Shown: positions 11,301-18,643, numbered from the stretch's first letter. The stretch is DNA of 64,000 nucleotides from Pirellulales bacterium (GCA_016936015.1 JAFGPV010000078.1:1-64000), one strand, 5' to 3'. Notes: generated by a model from the letters alone, not told the origin. Numbers and translations: made by a program.

Positions 11301-12066
11301 AGCCGGCAACAAGAAGCCGATAGCCGGGGACGTCGCGGCCGCCCCCGCCGACGCGGCGCGGAAAACCAACGGGAACGTCTTTAAGCCAGCCATAGTCTCC
11401 GGTCCGATCGTTGTCTCGACCGGCAATCATCAAGTGCGAGACGGCGGCAACCGCTCCGCCGCCGTTAAAGTGCAGGAGAGCGCGGCGCCGGTCGCGCCCA
11501 GTGTCACCCCGGCGAAAGTGACCGTCGGCGGCAGTGGGAAGATCTCCGGCGGAACGGCTTTCTCGGGCGTCAAAGGTACAGCCGCTTCCGCCGCTCCTTC
11601 CCCGGCCGCCGGCGTTACTGAAGTCTCCGGCTTGGAAACCAGGAAATGGCCGACGACGCAAAAAACCGTGATGCCCGCTTTACCCATCGCAACGGTTGGC
11701 CCCGTGAATACGCTCTCGGTCGAGGCGGCTCCTCTCGGTTCCCCCGCGACCGGCGTACCCCAAGAAATTTCCCTGAACGTTGCGGTGTGTGCGGCCGGTG
11801 TTTTGGTCGCCGCCCCGACGACGGAATCTCCCCTCTCGGCGGATGTATCCTCGAAGCCGCATCCGCTCGCTTTACCGGCAGCCGTTTGCGATGAAATTCT
11901 CTCCCGCACCGAGCAGCGCGACTCCGCCATGATTACGGATCGGCTGTCTCCGACCAACTGGTTCCTCGACCTTGTGCAAGTGCAGAACCAAAAAAAGAAG
12001 AAATCTCGGGATTCGATGCTCGAGCAAACCTTCGACTCGTTTTTCAGCGGGCTTGCGCAGTGGTGA
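2347..12066 (+). CDS. Giant secreted LEPR-XLL protein with three P domains and cadherin-like repeats
   Basis: A 3239-residue exported, probably surface or adhesive protein. The start at 2347 has AGGAG at 2334-2338, eight bases upstream; an ATG at 2341 is too close to it. Visible order: basic N-terminus with VEQLELRTLLS (about 38-48), the planctomycete LEPR-XLL export-type motif; an SdrD-B/Cna-B-like domain (about 80-315) split by a proprotein-convertase P domain (about 140-275); a propeller-like stretch with DPATG motifs (about 315-570); about a dozen cadherin/Ig-like modules ending in VNDAP-type linkers; two more P domains (about 1362-1537 and 1792-1967) that are close copies of each other; a WDGGGGDNLW module near 2865; and a Pro/Ala/Gly-rich tail ending in a lysine-rich stretch. 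No protease domain and no PEP-CTERM tail are present. Acidic loops suggest calcium binding. The function is inferred as adhesion or matrix; no substrate can be named. Confidence 0.85.
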   Translation: MAFLQRASSGLREKSRRRSGKRTSSNSRSLPRFGRRCGVEQLELRTLLSIGGMGLDAQAVHPSSVEDFIAAITTTGSDSPVYQAGEQVPGLGEIHGAKYDDLDGDGAVREPGEPGLAGWTIYLDGNGNGTLDSGTVTTVSQTTSLPIPDLSTVTSTLDVSGIGASIDDLNVTLNIEHTWVSDLDVYLIAPSGTRVELFTDVDDGGNNFTNTTLDDEAAISIVNGIPPYTGTFRPEGLLSDFDGEMTDGTWTLEITDDAMADIGTLLNWSLEFTTSEISTVTGADGSYSFTGLPADTYTVREVPQTGWMQTYPGVGSTSLLGITWDGTLYDVDPATGAAGNPRNTGITYPVGITIAADGTVYALDTYGSSPQPNSLYTIDPITGSSSLVGTTGLNSISEGDLDFDPTTGELYGIQDYTGWDLRLFKLNTSTGVATVVGNLEFGDMSAMAFDAAGTLFMLDTDVDRLLTINKTTGATLTAVPLSVNLGVIAGMDFDPATGTLYVVDGAIYGGTNSLYQLNPTTGQLTLIGSTGLSGDGLSGLNFLDSGADGAHLVTLAAGEVAPDKDFGNFNLNDPPEGTDSTVTMLELDEGTPYTFAEADFGFTDPLDTPPDAFNQVKITTLPSAGTLFVDEDLNGSVDPGEAVTADQFVTAAQITAGKLKFTLPVDANGSPYTNFTFQVEDDGGTLGGGVNLDQTPNTMTVNVTPVNDEPVRTAPVASPTPLPTIYDDEDSHNFTSASLNLTGLNYAPGPATATDELASQTLTYQVTHIPSYVQIYKANGVTRVHEGNTLTLVELQGLRYKTVANENGNDPRGLEWTITDNGPGAPPPNDNQLVDHKLIVIHEINDAPVAFDDYPVTTEDTPMVITSDDLTDNDSKGPTNENDQILTVIGLPFPYQTTTSAMGGTVELIDGNIIYTPPPNFHGEDTFRYTVRDDGTSRGVADPKSALGFVFVTVIEVNDAPTANPDVVGPTVEDTPLVIHIGGPDDDLLSNDIPGPPDESWQIFTDFEVRATGDTHGTLVPLSGSIPGTVIYTPSPHFNGLASFEYRVKDNGITDAVYDPQWSNWTTVSLTVTAINDGPAWTLPVSVTGNEDTDIPILNVRADDVDVDEGTGYVEVEVWADHGVLTLGQTAGLTFSIGDGTSDRMMRFTGLLYADDVNDALATLVYRGDQDYNGSDVIHLQVNDLGNTGAGGPLWAEGAIPVMVNAVNDAPEFDDLTFPGAQTVDEDTDLAISGINVKDVDVYEGTGEVEMTLSAEHGVMTLTTTDGLTFTVGDGYEDPEMVFTGLLNDVNAAVSVLWFRGDEHYNGSDLDEIDVTVNDLGNYPLPALSDSGSIAITVVAINDAPTLNLPGPEVTLEDTDLIIKPSSSGVFSNPASIAIPYFGYVNPYPSNIIVSGMSGTVTDVNVSLNDITHSFPDDIDILLVGPQGQTMILMSDCGDGWSGGIANVFLTLDDQAPGFLPNGPQIFSGTYKPTNYPVGSQDFFPAPAPDGPYGANLAVFNGAAANGLWSLYVYDDNNGMNIGQIAGGWSLEITTTDGQFLVSDVDVGEGDVQMTLQADHGVITLGTTNGLAFETGDGTADETMTFTGSLADVNAAVASLTYRGNLNYNGPDTILVYVNDQGNTGASGPLSVNGTIQIMVNPMNDPPVLTLPGPQTTPEDTSLAISGIHVEDLDVNETPSPDNTVQATLSVSHGKLALADGTTSSGRSVTVTGTLAEVNTALSLVVYTPDLNFNGLDDLIVTANDLGHTGLPGPQSASGSVPITVTAVNDAPELTLPGTRSGNEDADIPIGSSAADTFSNPDLISIPYYGAANPYPSNIVVSGMTGVVTDVNVSLYGVSHTWPDDIDIMLVGPAGQRIMLVSDCGDGFSGGIYNVNLTLDDQAAGYLPDSSLITSGVYKPTNYPVGSEDYFPAPAPGVPYGSQLAEFNGTDPNGTWSLYVVDDDAFFAQGSIAGGWSLTIATQAPYIHDVDVAEGTGEVNATLYAGHGVMTLGSTTGLTFWVGDGAGDKMMNFRGQLDDVNAALEGMVYRGDLNFNGQDSILVQVDDLGNTGEGGTRLVMDWIGVTVNPVNDGPVLSVPGSQTANEDVDKPISGIHVTDVDAYEGTGTVRMTLSANHGVITLTTTDGLTFEPGAGDGYQDQTMTFSGLLNYVNAAVGTIVYRGNPHFNGPDTIHVVANDLGNWGQDPGLTNGPTSEEDQADIAVTVNAVNDAPVLTLPGAQSGNEDEPIPLSGIHVTDVDVDEAPGTGEVLMILQADHGVLTLAQTDGLTFLTGDGTEDETMKFTGLLADVNNAVATLTYRGNQDYNGSDTILVFVDDQGNTGAGGPLSDNGTIDVTVNAVNDTPTVDGPASYSTLEDTDLPIPGIFVDDPDVNETPAPNNTVMVWLSADHGIILPGAGPFTGTLSEVNTWLAARMYRPNQNYNGSDTIHVTVNDLGHTGIDPGLTDGPTSEEAQLSIPVTVTSVNDAPEGTDNTVTTNEDTTYTFTAAVFGFTDPHDNPSDNFAGVWVDPCVNSPSHLSYDGVGIVSTTVYIPKADLDSGKLKFIPAQDENGDNIDHFTFRVKDDGGTTNGGHDTDPTSNTMWINVRSVNDPPEGIDNAKTVLENTPLESHTYAFQPSDFPFVDPHDNPPNDLAGVWVTPCQHSPSDPHLYYNGVPISSITYVSTPDLTAGKLTYTAPLHENLLDPWYFSDSFSFAVKDDGGTAYGGQDTDPIYRTMSIVVTPVNDKPVPGVDNKTTDSNTMISFDTWWGLLTNDSPGPGDEAIAHPNPDPDYDLSAQELTVISVGWGDITSNVDGVWYSNPHHAGRVRKDGNTVTYDPQGYVGTESFSYLVRDDGESGWPPLPDYQQATGMVIITVTGTGPATRTWDGGGGDNLWTTPANWLGDVAPAAGDNLVFPFDALKKENFNNYPAGTVFGSITIGCNGYDVQGGIQADTVEVQEGSLLVTPSITAGTLTIGGSDEVGADPPTSPRDGQDLPETGPENGAGNKKPIAGDVAAAPADAARKTNGNVFKPAIVSGPIVVSTGNHQVRDGGNRSAAVKVQESAAPVAPSVTPAKVTVGGSGKISGGTAFSGVKGTAASAAPSPAAGVTEVSGLETRKWPTTQKTVMPALPIATVGPVNTLSVEAAPLGSPATGVPQEISLNVAVCAAGVLVAAPTTESPLSADVSSKPHPLALPAAVCDEILSRTEQRDSAMITDRLSPTNWFLDLVQVQNQKKKKSRDSMLEQTFDSFFSGLAQW

Positions 12067-12106
12067 GGACCTGTATCAGAATCAATTGAGTAAAAGTTAT
12101 TCCAAA

Positions 12107-12164
12107 CGCAGCGAAGAATCTGGGCCGCGATCCGGTCCAGATTCTTCGTTGCGATCGGGATGAC
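12107..12164. terminator. Long hairpin after the giant gene, member of the CTTCGCT/AGCGAAG repeat family
   Basis: A 17-bp stem (12107-12123 with 12137-12153, one mismatch that is a wobble pair in RNA) around a 13-base loop, followed by GGGATGAC. It lies 40 bases after the giant gene's stop and could end its transcription, though no T-run follows. The arms match the dispersed repeat seen at 22587, 27733 and 48574. Confidence 0.6.
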
Positions 12165-12367
12165 GCTTAGGAATCCTCCGGACCCACGGTCCGCAGCCTT
12201 CCCGCGGACCAGCCGGTGCGACGCAGAAGCGTCGATTCTCTCTTTTTTCTCGGAAATCGGGGGTAGTTTGCAAATTGCCAGCCGAAGCTGTAGAATTAAA
12301 ATTGGTAGTTCAAATAATGATTTCCTCACTGCCCTCCCCCCTATCCCTCCAATACCCGGAGCCCGCC
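12165..12367. other. Intergenic leader of the Tat oxidoreductase
   Basis: Together with the hairpin before it this makes a gap of about 300 bases. The open frame of the next gene extends back to 12275, but the first 31 codons lack family features. A GGAG at 12358-12361 marks the real start at 12368. Nothing else is seen. Confidence 0.5.
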
Positions 12368-13837
12368 ATGGCACGTTCTAGCCGTCGTCAGTTTTTGGAA
12401 GATTCGTTATTGGCCGCCGCTGCATTATCCCTCGCCCCAACCGGAAAGACCTTCGCCCAGGACGAAAAGCAGAACTCCAGCCCGAACGAGAAGCTGGGCG
12501 TGGCGGTGGTCGGCGTCCGTGGGCAGGGCGTCCACCACATGAAGGCGTATTTGAATCGCAAAGACACGGAACTCCTCTACATTGCCGACGTCGACGAAAA
12601 CGTGGGAAACCAGCGCGCCGAAGAAGCCGCCCAGCAACAGCACCGGAAACCTCAGTACGTCGCCGACCTCCGCAAGGCCTTGGAGGACAAGTCGGTGGAC
12701 ATCGTCTCGATCGCCACGCCGAACCATTGGCACGCCCTGGGCGCCATTTGGTCCATGCAGGCCGGCAAGGACGTGTACGTGGAAAAACCCGCCTGCCACC
12801 TGATGAACGAGGGAAAGGCAATGGTCGCCGCCGCGCGGAAACACCGTCGGATTTGCCAAGTAGGAACCCAGAGCCGTTCCGGCGCCGGATTCCGGAAGAC
12901 GATCGAGTACATCCACTCGGGCAAGCTCGGCGATATCAAACTGGCCCGGGCGTATTGCTACAAACGGCGGAAACCGATTGGACCGAAAGGTGATTACCCT
13001 ATTCCGGATGGCGTTCATTACGACCTCTGGTCCGGTCCCGCGCCGATCCTCCCCCTGACCCGCCCCCAATTCCATTACGACTGGCACTGGCAGTGGCCCT
13101 ACGGCAACGGCGACCTCGGCAACCAGGGCGTTCACCAGATGGACATCGCCCGCTGGGCGCTGGGCCTGAATACGGTGTGCAACCGCGTGGTGAGTTACGG
13201 CGGACGCTGGGGCTATGAAGACGCCGGCGAGACGCCCAACACCCTCGTGTCCATGATGGAATTCGACGACGCGGGAAAAACCCTCGTCTTCGAGGTCCGC
13301 GGATTGGAACTCGCCGGGCGCAGAAGGAACGATACTAATGTGTTCATTTACGGCAGCGAAGGATACGCCGTCCTCCCCGGTTCCGCCTCGGGCGTGATCT
13401 TCGATCCCCAGGGAAAAGAAGTGCGGCGTTTTCATGGAGGAGCCGCGCTGCCCGCCCATTTCGCCAACTTCATCCAAGCCGTCCGCGACCGCAAGGCGGA
13501 AGATCTCCATGCAGACATTGCCGAGGGGCATCTCTCAGCCGCCTTGGTCCACGCCTGTAATATTTCCTACCGTCTCGGCACGGAAATTCCCTCCAAGGAA
13601 TTGAAACAGAAACTGGAAGGGATTAAAACCCGCGAAAACCCCCAGGAAACCCTCGACCGGCTGACGGCGCACTTGAAGTACAACAAAATCCAGCTCGATT
13701 CCCTCTCCGTCCGCTTCGGCGAGGAACTGGCGTTGGATCCGGCTACGCTGACCTTCCCCGGCAGCAAAGCGGCCAACCAACTCCTGACCTGCAAGTACCG
13801 CAATCCCTTCGTGGTCCCCGCGGAAAACCAGGTCTGA
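12368..13837 (+). CDS. Tat-exported Gfo/Idh/MocA family oxidoreductase
   Basis: A 489-residue NAD(P)-dependent oxidoreductase of the Gfo/Idh/MocA family, acting on a sugar or sugar-like compound outside the cytoplasm. The N-terminus carries a twin-arginine signal (SRRQFLEDSLLAAAALSLA), typical of planctomycete members, which are exported folded with their cofactor. A Rossmann fold follows (GVRGQGVHHM, then IADVDE), with the family EKP motif in VEKPACH. The C-terminal half has WHWQWPYGNGDLGNQGVHQM. The start is set by GGAG six bases upstream and the signal peptide. The gene stands alone, so no pathway or substrate can be inferred. Confidence 0.9.
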   Translation: MARSSRRQFLEDSLLAAAALSLAPTGKTFAQDEKQNSSPNEKLGVAVVGVRGQGVHHMKAYLNRKDTELLYIADVDENVGNQRAEEAAQQQHRKPQYVADLRKALEDKSVDIVSIATPNHWHALGAIWSMQAGKDVYVEKPACHLMNEGKAMVAAARKHRRICQVGTQSRSGAGFRKTIEYIHSGKLGDIKLARAYCYKRRKPIGPKGDYPIPDGVHYDLWSGPAPILPLTRPQFHYDWHWQWPYGNGDLGNQGVHQMDIARWALGLNTVCNRVVSYGGRWGYEDAGETPNTLVSMMEFDDAGKTLVFEVRGLELAGRRRNDTNVFIYGSEGYAVLPGSASGVIFDPQGKEVRRFHGGAALPAHFANFIQAVRDRKAEDLHADIAEGHLSAALVHACNISYRLGTEIPSKELKQKLEGIKTRENPQETLDRLTAHLKYNKIQLDSLSVRFGEELALDPATLTFPGSKAANQLLTCKYRNPFVVPAENQV

Positions 13838-13850
13838 GTGGAACCGCCGC

Positions 13851-14885
13851 CTACAGAGTCCGATGGACGACGAACTCCGTCAGGCCGGCTAGGGCGTCGC
13901 GGGCGGGACCGGCGGGCAAGCCGCGGAGTTCTGCGGCGGCGCGGCGGGAATACTCTCCGGCCTGCGCCTGCGCCGCTTCGATCGCTCCGTAACGCTCCAG
14001 CCAGGGGCGGAGCGCTTCCGTCCGATGATTGTCGGTGGCGGCCAGGAGGGCTTCCAGTTCGGGACGCCGATGCGGCTCCACGCGGCCCAACAGGCAGATC
14101 AGCGGCAGCGTGGCCTTTTGCTTCAGCAGATCGGTGCCCAGCGACTTTCCCGCCGTATTCTCGTCGCCCGTCAAATCCAGCACGTCGTCGGCAATCTGGA
14201 ACGCCACTCCTAAATGACTGCCGTAACGCCCGAGCGCCTGACAATCTTCCGTCGACGCGCCGGAGTAATAGGCGCCCAATCGGCAACAGAGCGCAATCAG
14301 TTCCGCCGTCTTCGAGCCGATAATCGTCAGGTATTCCTCTTCGGCAAGCTGGTAGTTGCCCCGATGGCCCACTTGACGCAACTCTCCCTCGCACATGATC
14401 CGCGCCGTCCGGCTAAGTTCCCGCAACGCGAACGGATCGGAGAGTGTACTGACCTGGCAGATCGACCGGGCGAAGAGGTAATCGCCCAGCAGAATGCTGG
14501 CTTCATTGTCCCAGCGGGCGTTGATCGTGTCCAGATGCCGGCGGAGCGTGGCCTCGTCGAGCACGTCGTCGTGAATCAGCGTGGCGGTGTGGATCAACTC
14601 CACGGCCGCTCCCAGTGTAAAGTGATCCGCGCCCAGCGGTCCGCAGACTTGGCCCGAGAGCAGCACCAGGGCGGGCCGAAGCCGTTTCCCCCCCAAACGG
14701 AAACCGTGTTTGACCAATTGATCCACAAAAGGATGATCGTTGCACAATTCCTCGTATAAAAGGATGTTCACGCGCTCAAGTTGCGAGAGAACGGGAGCAT
14801 ACAAGTTGCGCAACGACGCCGGGACCGTCAAAGCCGGAGTCGTCGAAGCCGAGACCGTCCGAGGTTGATTGAGCAACTGTCCCAT
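13851..14885 (-). CDS. Polyprenyl diphosphate synthase (all-trans type)
   Basis: A 344-residue prenyltransferase that lengthens allylic diphosphates with isopentenyl diphosphate, giving the side chain of quinones or a similar lipid. Both aspartate-rich motifs are present: DDVLD at about 106-110, followed by RR, and DDVLD at about 233-237. GGKRLRP lies at about 65-71. The frame runs back to a GTG at 14912, but ATG at 14885 with AGGA eight bases upstream is the better start. It converges with the oxidoreductase gene, with 13 bases between the stops. Chain length cannot be told from sequence; octaprenyl or heptaprenyl synthase is the usual assignment. Confidence 0.9.
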   Translation of the reverse strand: MGQLLNQPRTVSASTTPALTVPASLRNLYAPVLSQLERVNILLYEELCNDHPFVDQLVKHGFRLGGKRLRPALVLLSGQVCGPLGADHFTLGAAVELIHTATLIHDDVLDEATLRRHLDTINARWDNEASILLGDYLFARSICQVSTLSDPFALRELSRTARIMCEGELRQVGHRGNYQLAEEEYLTIIGSKTAELIALCCRLGAYYSGASTEDCQALGRYGSHLGVAFQIADDVLDLTGDENTAGKSLGTDLLKQKATLPLICLLGRVEPHRRPELEALLAATDNHRTEALRPWLERYGAIEAAQAQAGEYSRRAAAELRGLPAGPARDALAGLTEFVVHRTL

Positions 14886-15032
14886 GCACCGTTTCCTATT
14901 CCCTAAATACACAATTCTAACCCCAGACTTCGGGACGTCGAGGGGGGAGAACCGATGCCACCACTCCGGGGAAGGGGTCTACTCCGTCCCGACCTCTTCA
15001 CTCCGTCAGGCTTCATCGGCAAAATGATAGAT

Positions 15033-15650
15033 ATGAATCAGAACTCGATCATCGTCCTAGGCACTGCGAACCGGAAAAAGGGGGAGGAACTGCGCGACTT
15101 GTTCCGCCCGCTGGGCGTAGAGATCCAAACGCTTGCCGACTATCCGGCGGTCCCGCCCGTCGAGGAGAACGGAAGCACCTTTGCCGCCAACGCCGCCTTG
15201 AAGGCCTCGGGCTACGCCCGACAACTTGGCCGGTGGGTTTTGGCCGACGACAGCGGGCTGATCGTCGACGCCCTGGGCGACGAGCCGGGCGTCTACTCCG
15301 CCCGCTATGCCGGTCCGGAGGCCTCCGACGCTGACAATAATCGCCTCCTGCTAACCAAGCTGGCCGATCTCCCCCCAGACCGCCGCACCGCCCGGTTTGT
15401 CTGCTCCATGGCGCTGGCCGATCCGCAAGGCGCCCTGCAAGCCGAGAGCGAAGAGACTTGTCGGGGACAAATCCTCTATGAACCCCGAGGCAGCGGAGGA
15501 TTCGGCTACGATCCTCTCTTCGAAATCCCCGAGTACCACCGCACCTTTGCCGAACTCGGCACGCACGTGAAGGCCTATCTCAGTCACCGCTCCCGCGCCG
15601 CCTGGCGGATGCTTTCGAGGCTCCCCGACGCGGTTTTCAAATCCCGGTAG
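15033..15650 (+). CDS. rdgB: RdgB/HAM1-type dITP/XTP pyrophosphatase
   Basis: A protein of about 205 residues of the RdgB/HAM1 family, which hydrolyses non-canonical purine nucleotides (dITP, XTP) and keeps them out of DNA. Family features are plain: GTANRKKGEEL at the N-terminus, ENGSTFAANAALKA, ADDSGL, GVYSARYAG, GSGGFGYDPLF, and a C-terminal LSHRSRAAW. The open frame extends back to 14955, but family members begin just before the strand leading to GTANRKK; ATG 15033 or 15024 fits. No strong ribosome-binding site helps the choice. It is divergent from the prenyltransferase gene. Confidence 0.92.
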   Translation: MNQNSIIVLGTANRKKGEELRDLFRPLGVEIQTLADYPAVPPVEENGSTFAANAALKASGYARQLGRWVLADDSGLIVDALGDEPGVYSARYAGPEASDADNNRLLLTKLADLPPDRRTARFVCSMALADPQGALQAESEETCRGQILYEPRGSGGFGYDPLFEIPEYHRTFAELGTHVKAYLSHRSRAAWRMLSRLPDAVFKSR

Positions 15651-15702
15651 CGGACGTTGATGGAACTTCGAAATATTCATTTTGCATACAGGAAAAATCG
15701 TT

Positions 15703-16329
15703 CTAATACTTCAGGTGGAAAGGAATCCTCTTCCGCATGGCGGGATTATCCATCGACGCCTCGATGCCCAGGACTGTCCGGGTATTGTAGCATTCGGGGA
15801 TCGGCTGGCCGGCCTTCGTGATTTCCACGCGGTAGAAGCCGGGGCCGACGCCGGGAGGATCGTCCGGCCCGGCGCCATCGGTCATGATCACGGCCGTGCC
15901 GCCGGGGCCGGTTGTTCCCGACGCGGGCTTGATCTTCCCGCCCAGGAACTTTTCCGGCGTCAATTTCACCACGGCGCCGGCCAAGGGCTGCCGATTGTGC
16001 AACACCGTGCAGCGGATCGGCGCCCGGCCGCCGTACTGCTTATTGGTCTGCCAGAACCGGATCCGCTCGGCAATCTCCTCGGCCGCTAGGGCGTGATCGC
16101 CATCCGTGTCGATTTGACCAAAGTTGGCTTTCAGCGGGGTCGCGCGATCCAACTCCGGGCCGGAGATTTTCCCGTCCTTGTTTCCGTCGTATTGCTCGAG
16201 GGCGGCAATGCCCGCCTCGTCCGGATCGACCTCCGGGGCGTACGACTTGGACGCCCGCGAGCATCCCCCGAAGAGAATCAGGCTCAGCAGGACCGCCGTC
16301 AGTCCGAAGAAAAACAGATTTTGATTCAT
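15703..16329 (-). CDS. EF-hand lipoprotein with carboxypeptidase-regulatory-like domain
   Basis: A 208-residue exported lipoprotein. The signal peptide ends in a lipobox (LILFGGC, cysteine near residue 23). Two EF-hand calcium loops follow: DGNKDGKISGPE and DTDGDHALAAEE. The C-terminal half (about 105-208) looks like the beta-sandwich carboxypeptidase regulatory domain common in planctomycete lipoproteins (TVLHNRQPLAGAVVKLTPE, then GPGFYRVEITKAG). It probably works at the cell surface or in the periplasm. No strong ribosome-binding site is seen. It converges with rdgB. Confidence 0.8.
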   Translation of the reverse strand: MNQNLFFFGLTAVLLSLILFGGCSRASKSYAPEVDPDEAGIAALEQYDGNKDGKISGPELDRATPLKANFGQIDTDGDHALAAEEIAERIRFWQTNKQYGGRAPIRCTVLHNRQPLAGAVVKLTPEKFLGGKIKPASGTTGPGGTAVIMTDGAGPDDPPGVGPGFYRVEITKAGQPIPECYNTRTVLGIEASMDNPAMRKRIPFHLKY

Positions 16330-16417
16330 GGCTTGATGTCACGAGACTACCAAATCCTCGGATCGAGATAAATCCCCCCATCTTGACAAGGGCCTCATTT
16401 TTCAGTTTTTTAGAGCC

Positions 16418-17479
16418 ATGAAAAGCAACTGGAAAACCCCGGCGCCCCCGGCGGTGATCGTAGCGGGCGCAGTTTTGGGAGCGTTCGGCGCCCTGCTAGC
16501 CTGGGCGGGTAATCCGCCCAACATGGGCCTCTGCATCGCCTGTTTCGAGCGGGACATCGCCGGAGCGCTCGGCCTGCACCGAGAGGCCGTGGTGCAGTAT
16601 CTGCGGCCGGAGATTCCGGCGCTGATCCTCGGCGTAGCGCTGGCGGCCGTACTGGCGGGCGAGTGGAAGGGCCGCAGCGCCGCCGCCCCCGCCGTCAGTT
16701 TCCTCCTGGGCGGCTTGATGATGCTCGGTGCGTTGGTCTTTCTCGGTTGTCCTGTCCGTATGACGCTTCGCCTCGGCGGCGGCGACTGGACCGCGCTGGG
16801 CGGGCTGGCCGGATTTGTCCTGGGCATCGGGATCGGCACGTCGTTTCTCCGGCGGGGCTACTCACTGGGCCGCGCGATAGCCGCTTCGTATGCGACCACG
16901 GTCGTGCTCCCCTTCCTGGCGGTCGGCCTGTTGACGCTGCTGTTGTTCCGTCCCACCTTCCTCTTCTTCAGCGCCAAGGGACCGGGAAGCCAGGCCGTTC
17001 CCCTGGGAGTTGCCCTGGGCGCCGCCCTGCTCATCGGCGTGCTGGCCCAGCGCAGCCGTCTGTGTTTTGCCGGAGGCATCCGCGATTTGTTGCTCATCCG
17101 CAGCCCGCACCTGCTGGTCGGACTGGCGGCGGCGTTAGTTATAGCCTTTGTAACCAACCTGGCGCTGGGGCAATTCCGACCCGGTTTCACCGGCCAGCCG
17201 ATCGCGCATTCGAACCACCTTTGGAGCTTCCTGAGCATGGCGCTGGTGGGCTTAAGCGCCGTCCTGCTGGGCGGATGCCCCTTAAGGCAATTGGTCTTGG
17301 CCGGCCAGGGCGACGGCGGGGCGTTTTGCGCACTGGCAGGGATGTTCGTCGGGGCGGCGTTGGCCCACAACTTCGGCCTGGCCGCCTCGCCGGCCGGCGT
17401 GCCCGTGACAGGACAGGTTGCCGTGGCGGGAGGCCTGGCGATCTGCCTGATCGTCGGCTGGTTTCTGAGGGAACCATGA
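16418..17479 (+). CDS. yedE: YedE-type putative selenium/sulfur transporter
   Basis: A 353-residue membrane protein of the YeeE/YedE family, matching the selenium-metabolism YedE subgroup. It has many hydrophobic helices and the conserved cysteine motifs: C39-x2-C42 in MGLCIACFERD, FLGCPVRM, SRLCFAGGIRD and LGGCPLRQL. The family is thought to import thiosulfate or a selenium compound. Its stop overlaps the start of the next gene by four bases, so it is coupled to a cysteine-desulfurase-like enzyme and then a DUF3343 gene. That company is the pattern reported for selenium metabolism in other bacteria. The substrate is inferred from neighbours, not shown. Confidence 0.87.
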   Translation: MKSNWKTPAPPAVIVAGAVLGAFGALLAWAGNPPNMGLCIACFERDIAGALGLHREAVVQYLRPEIPALILGVALAAVLAGEWKGRSAAAPAVSFLLGGLMMLGALVFLGCPVRMTLRLGGGDWTALGGLAGFVLGIGIGTSFLRRGYSLGRAIAASYATTVVLPFLAVGLLTLLLFRPTFLFFSAKGPGSQAVPLGVALGAALLIGVLAQRSRLCFAGGIRDLLLIRSPHLLVGLAAALVIAFVTNLALGQFRPGFTGQPIAHSNHLWSFLSMALVGLSAVLLGGCPLRQLVLAGQGDGGAFCALAGMFVGAALAHNFGLAASPAGVPVTGQVAVAGGLAICLIVGWFLREP

Positions 17480-18633
17480 ACAAAATCGTCTATTTCGACA
17501 ACGCCGCCACATCCTACCCCAAGCCGGAGGAGGTCTATCGGGCGGTCGATCACTTTCAGCGGGAGATCGGGGCTTCTCCGGGGCGTTCCGCCCATCGTCT
17601 TGCCGTGGCAGCCGGTCGGGTGGTTCTCGATGCGCGGGAGCGGCTGGCCCGGCTGTTCGGCGTTGGGAACTCCTCCCGAGTCGTCCTGACGCCCAACTGC
17701 ACCGAGGCCCTGAACCTCGCCATCAAGGGTTCCCTCCGCGCCGGCGACCACGTCGTTTGCAGCAGCGTCGAGCACAATTCCGTCATGCGGCCGTTGCGCC
17801 GGCTGGCCGCCGACGGCGTAGTCGAACTGACCGTCGTCCCTTGTTCGCCCGAGGGTCGGCTCAGCCCGGCGGTCGTCCAAAAACAACTCCGCCCCAACAC
17901 CCGGCTGGTTGTCGTAACCCAGGCGTCCAACGTCTTGGGAACGATTCAGCCGGTGGCCGAGATCGGTAAAATCACACGAAAGCGTGGGATCCTGTTGCTG
18001 GTCGACGCCGCCCAATCGGCGGGCTGCATCCCGATCGACCTCCCCGCTTCCGGCATCGACCTGCTCGCCTTCAGCGGGCACAAGGGTCTGCTGGGGCCCT
18101 CGGGCACGGGCGGCCTGGTGATTGGGGAAGACGTGGACCTCCTGTCGTTGAAGGAAGGCGGCACGGGCAGCCGTTCGCAGCACGAAATCCAGCCGCTCCA
18201 CCTGCCCGACCGGTACGAAAGCGGCACCCTGAACGGCCCCGGCATCGCCGGCCTTTCGGCGGCGCTTGCCTGGCTCGAAGCGCAAGGCGTTGCGGCCTTA
18301 ATGCGGCGACTCCGGGAACTGACCGCCGCACTGCTCGGCGAACTAGCGGCCGTGCCGGGCGTAACGGTTTACGGCCCGCGCGATCCTAAAAAACAGACGG
18401 CCGTCGTCTCGTTCACGATGGCCGGGAAAGACGTTGCAGCCGTGGCGGCGACGCTCGACCAGCGCTTCGGCATCCTGACCCGCGCCGGGCTTCACTGCGC
18501 ACCCTCCGCCCACAAAACCATCGGCACGCTCCGCCGGACGGGCGGAACGGTCCGTGCAAGCCTCGGTCCGTTCAACACCACCGAGCAGGTCCGCTATTTT
18601 GGCGCCTGCCTCCGCCAACTTTCCGGGAAGTAA
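17476..18633 (+). CDS. Cysteine desulfurase-like PLP enzyme (class V aminotransferase)
   Basis: A 385-residue PLP enzyme of the class V aminotransferase/NifS-like group. The PLP lysine is Lys203 in FSGHKGLLGPSG, and the catalytic cysteine is Cys341 in GLHCAPSAHKT. The N-terminus YFDNAATSYPKP is typical. It should release sulfur or selenium from cysteine or selenocysteine as an enzyme-bound persulfide/perselenide. The start at 17476 overlaps the YedE stop; the frame runs far back through the YedE gene but only this start gives the family N-terminus. The pairing with YedE and DUF3343 points to Se/S mobilisation rather than general Fe-S assembly. Confidence 0.88.
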   Translation: MNKIVYFDNAATSYPKPEEVYRAVDHFQREIGASPGRSAHRLAVAAGRVVLDARERLARLFGVGNSSRVVLTPNCTEALNLAIKGSLRAGDHVVCSSVEHNSVMRPLRRLAADGVVELTVVPCSPEGRLSPAVVQKQLRPNTRLVVVTQASNVLGTIQPVAEIGKITRKRGILLLVDAAQSAGCIPIDLPASGIDLLAFSGHKGLLGPSGTGGLVIGEDVDLLSLKEGGTGSRSQHEIQPLHLPDRYESGTLNGPGIAGLSAALAWLEAQGVAALMRRLRELTAALLGELAAVPGVTVYGPRDPKKQTAVVSFTMAGKDVAAVAATLDQRFGILTRAGLHCAPSAHKTIGTLRRTGGTVRASLGPFNTTEQVRYFGACLRQLSGK

Positions 18634-18643
18634 CCCGCACGCT

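Noticed and set aside
11430-12374. 314-codon minus-strand frame over the tail of the giant gene
   Set aside because: Shadow of the Pro/Ala/Gly-rich tail; no start signal or motif.
16663-17475. Upstream extension of the desulfurase-like frame through the yedE gene
   Set aside because: Arg/Pro-rich shadow without family features; the class V N-terminus begins at 17476.
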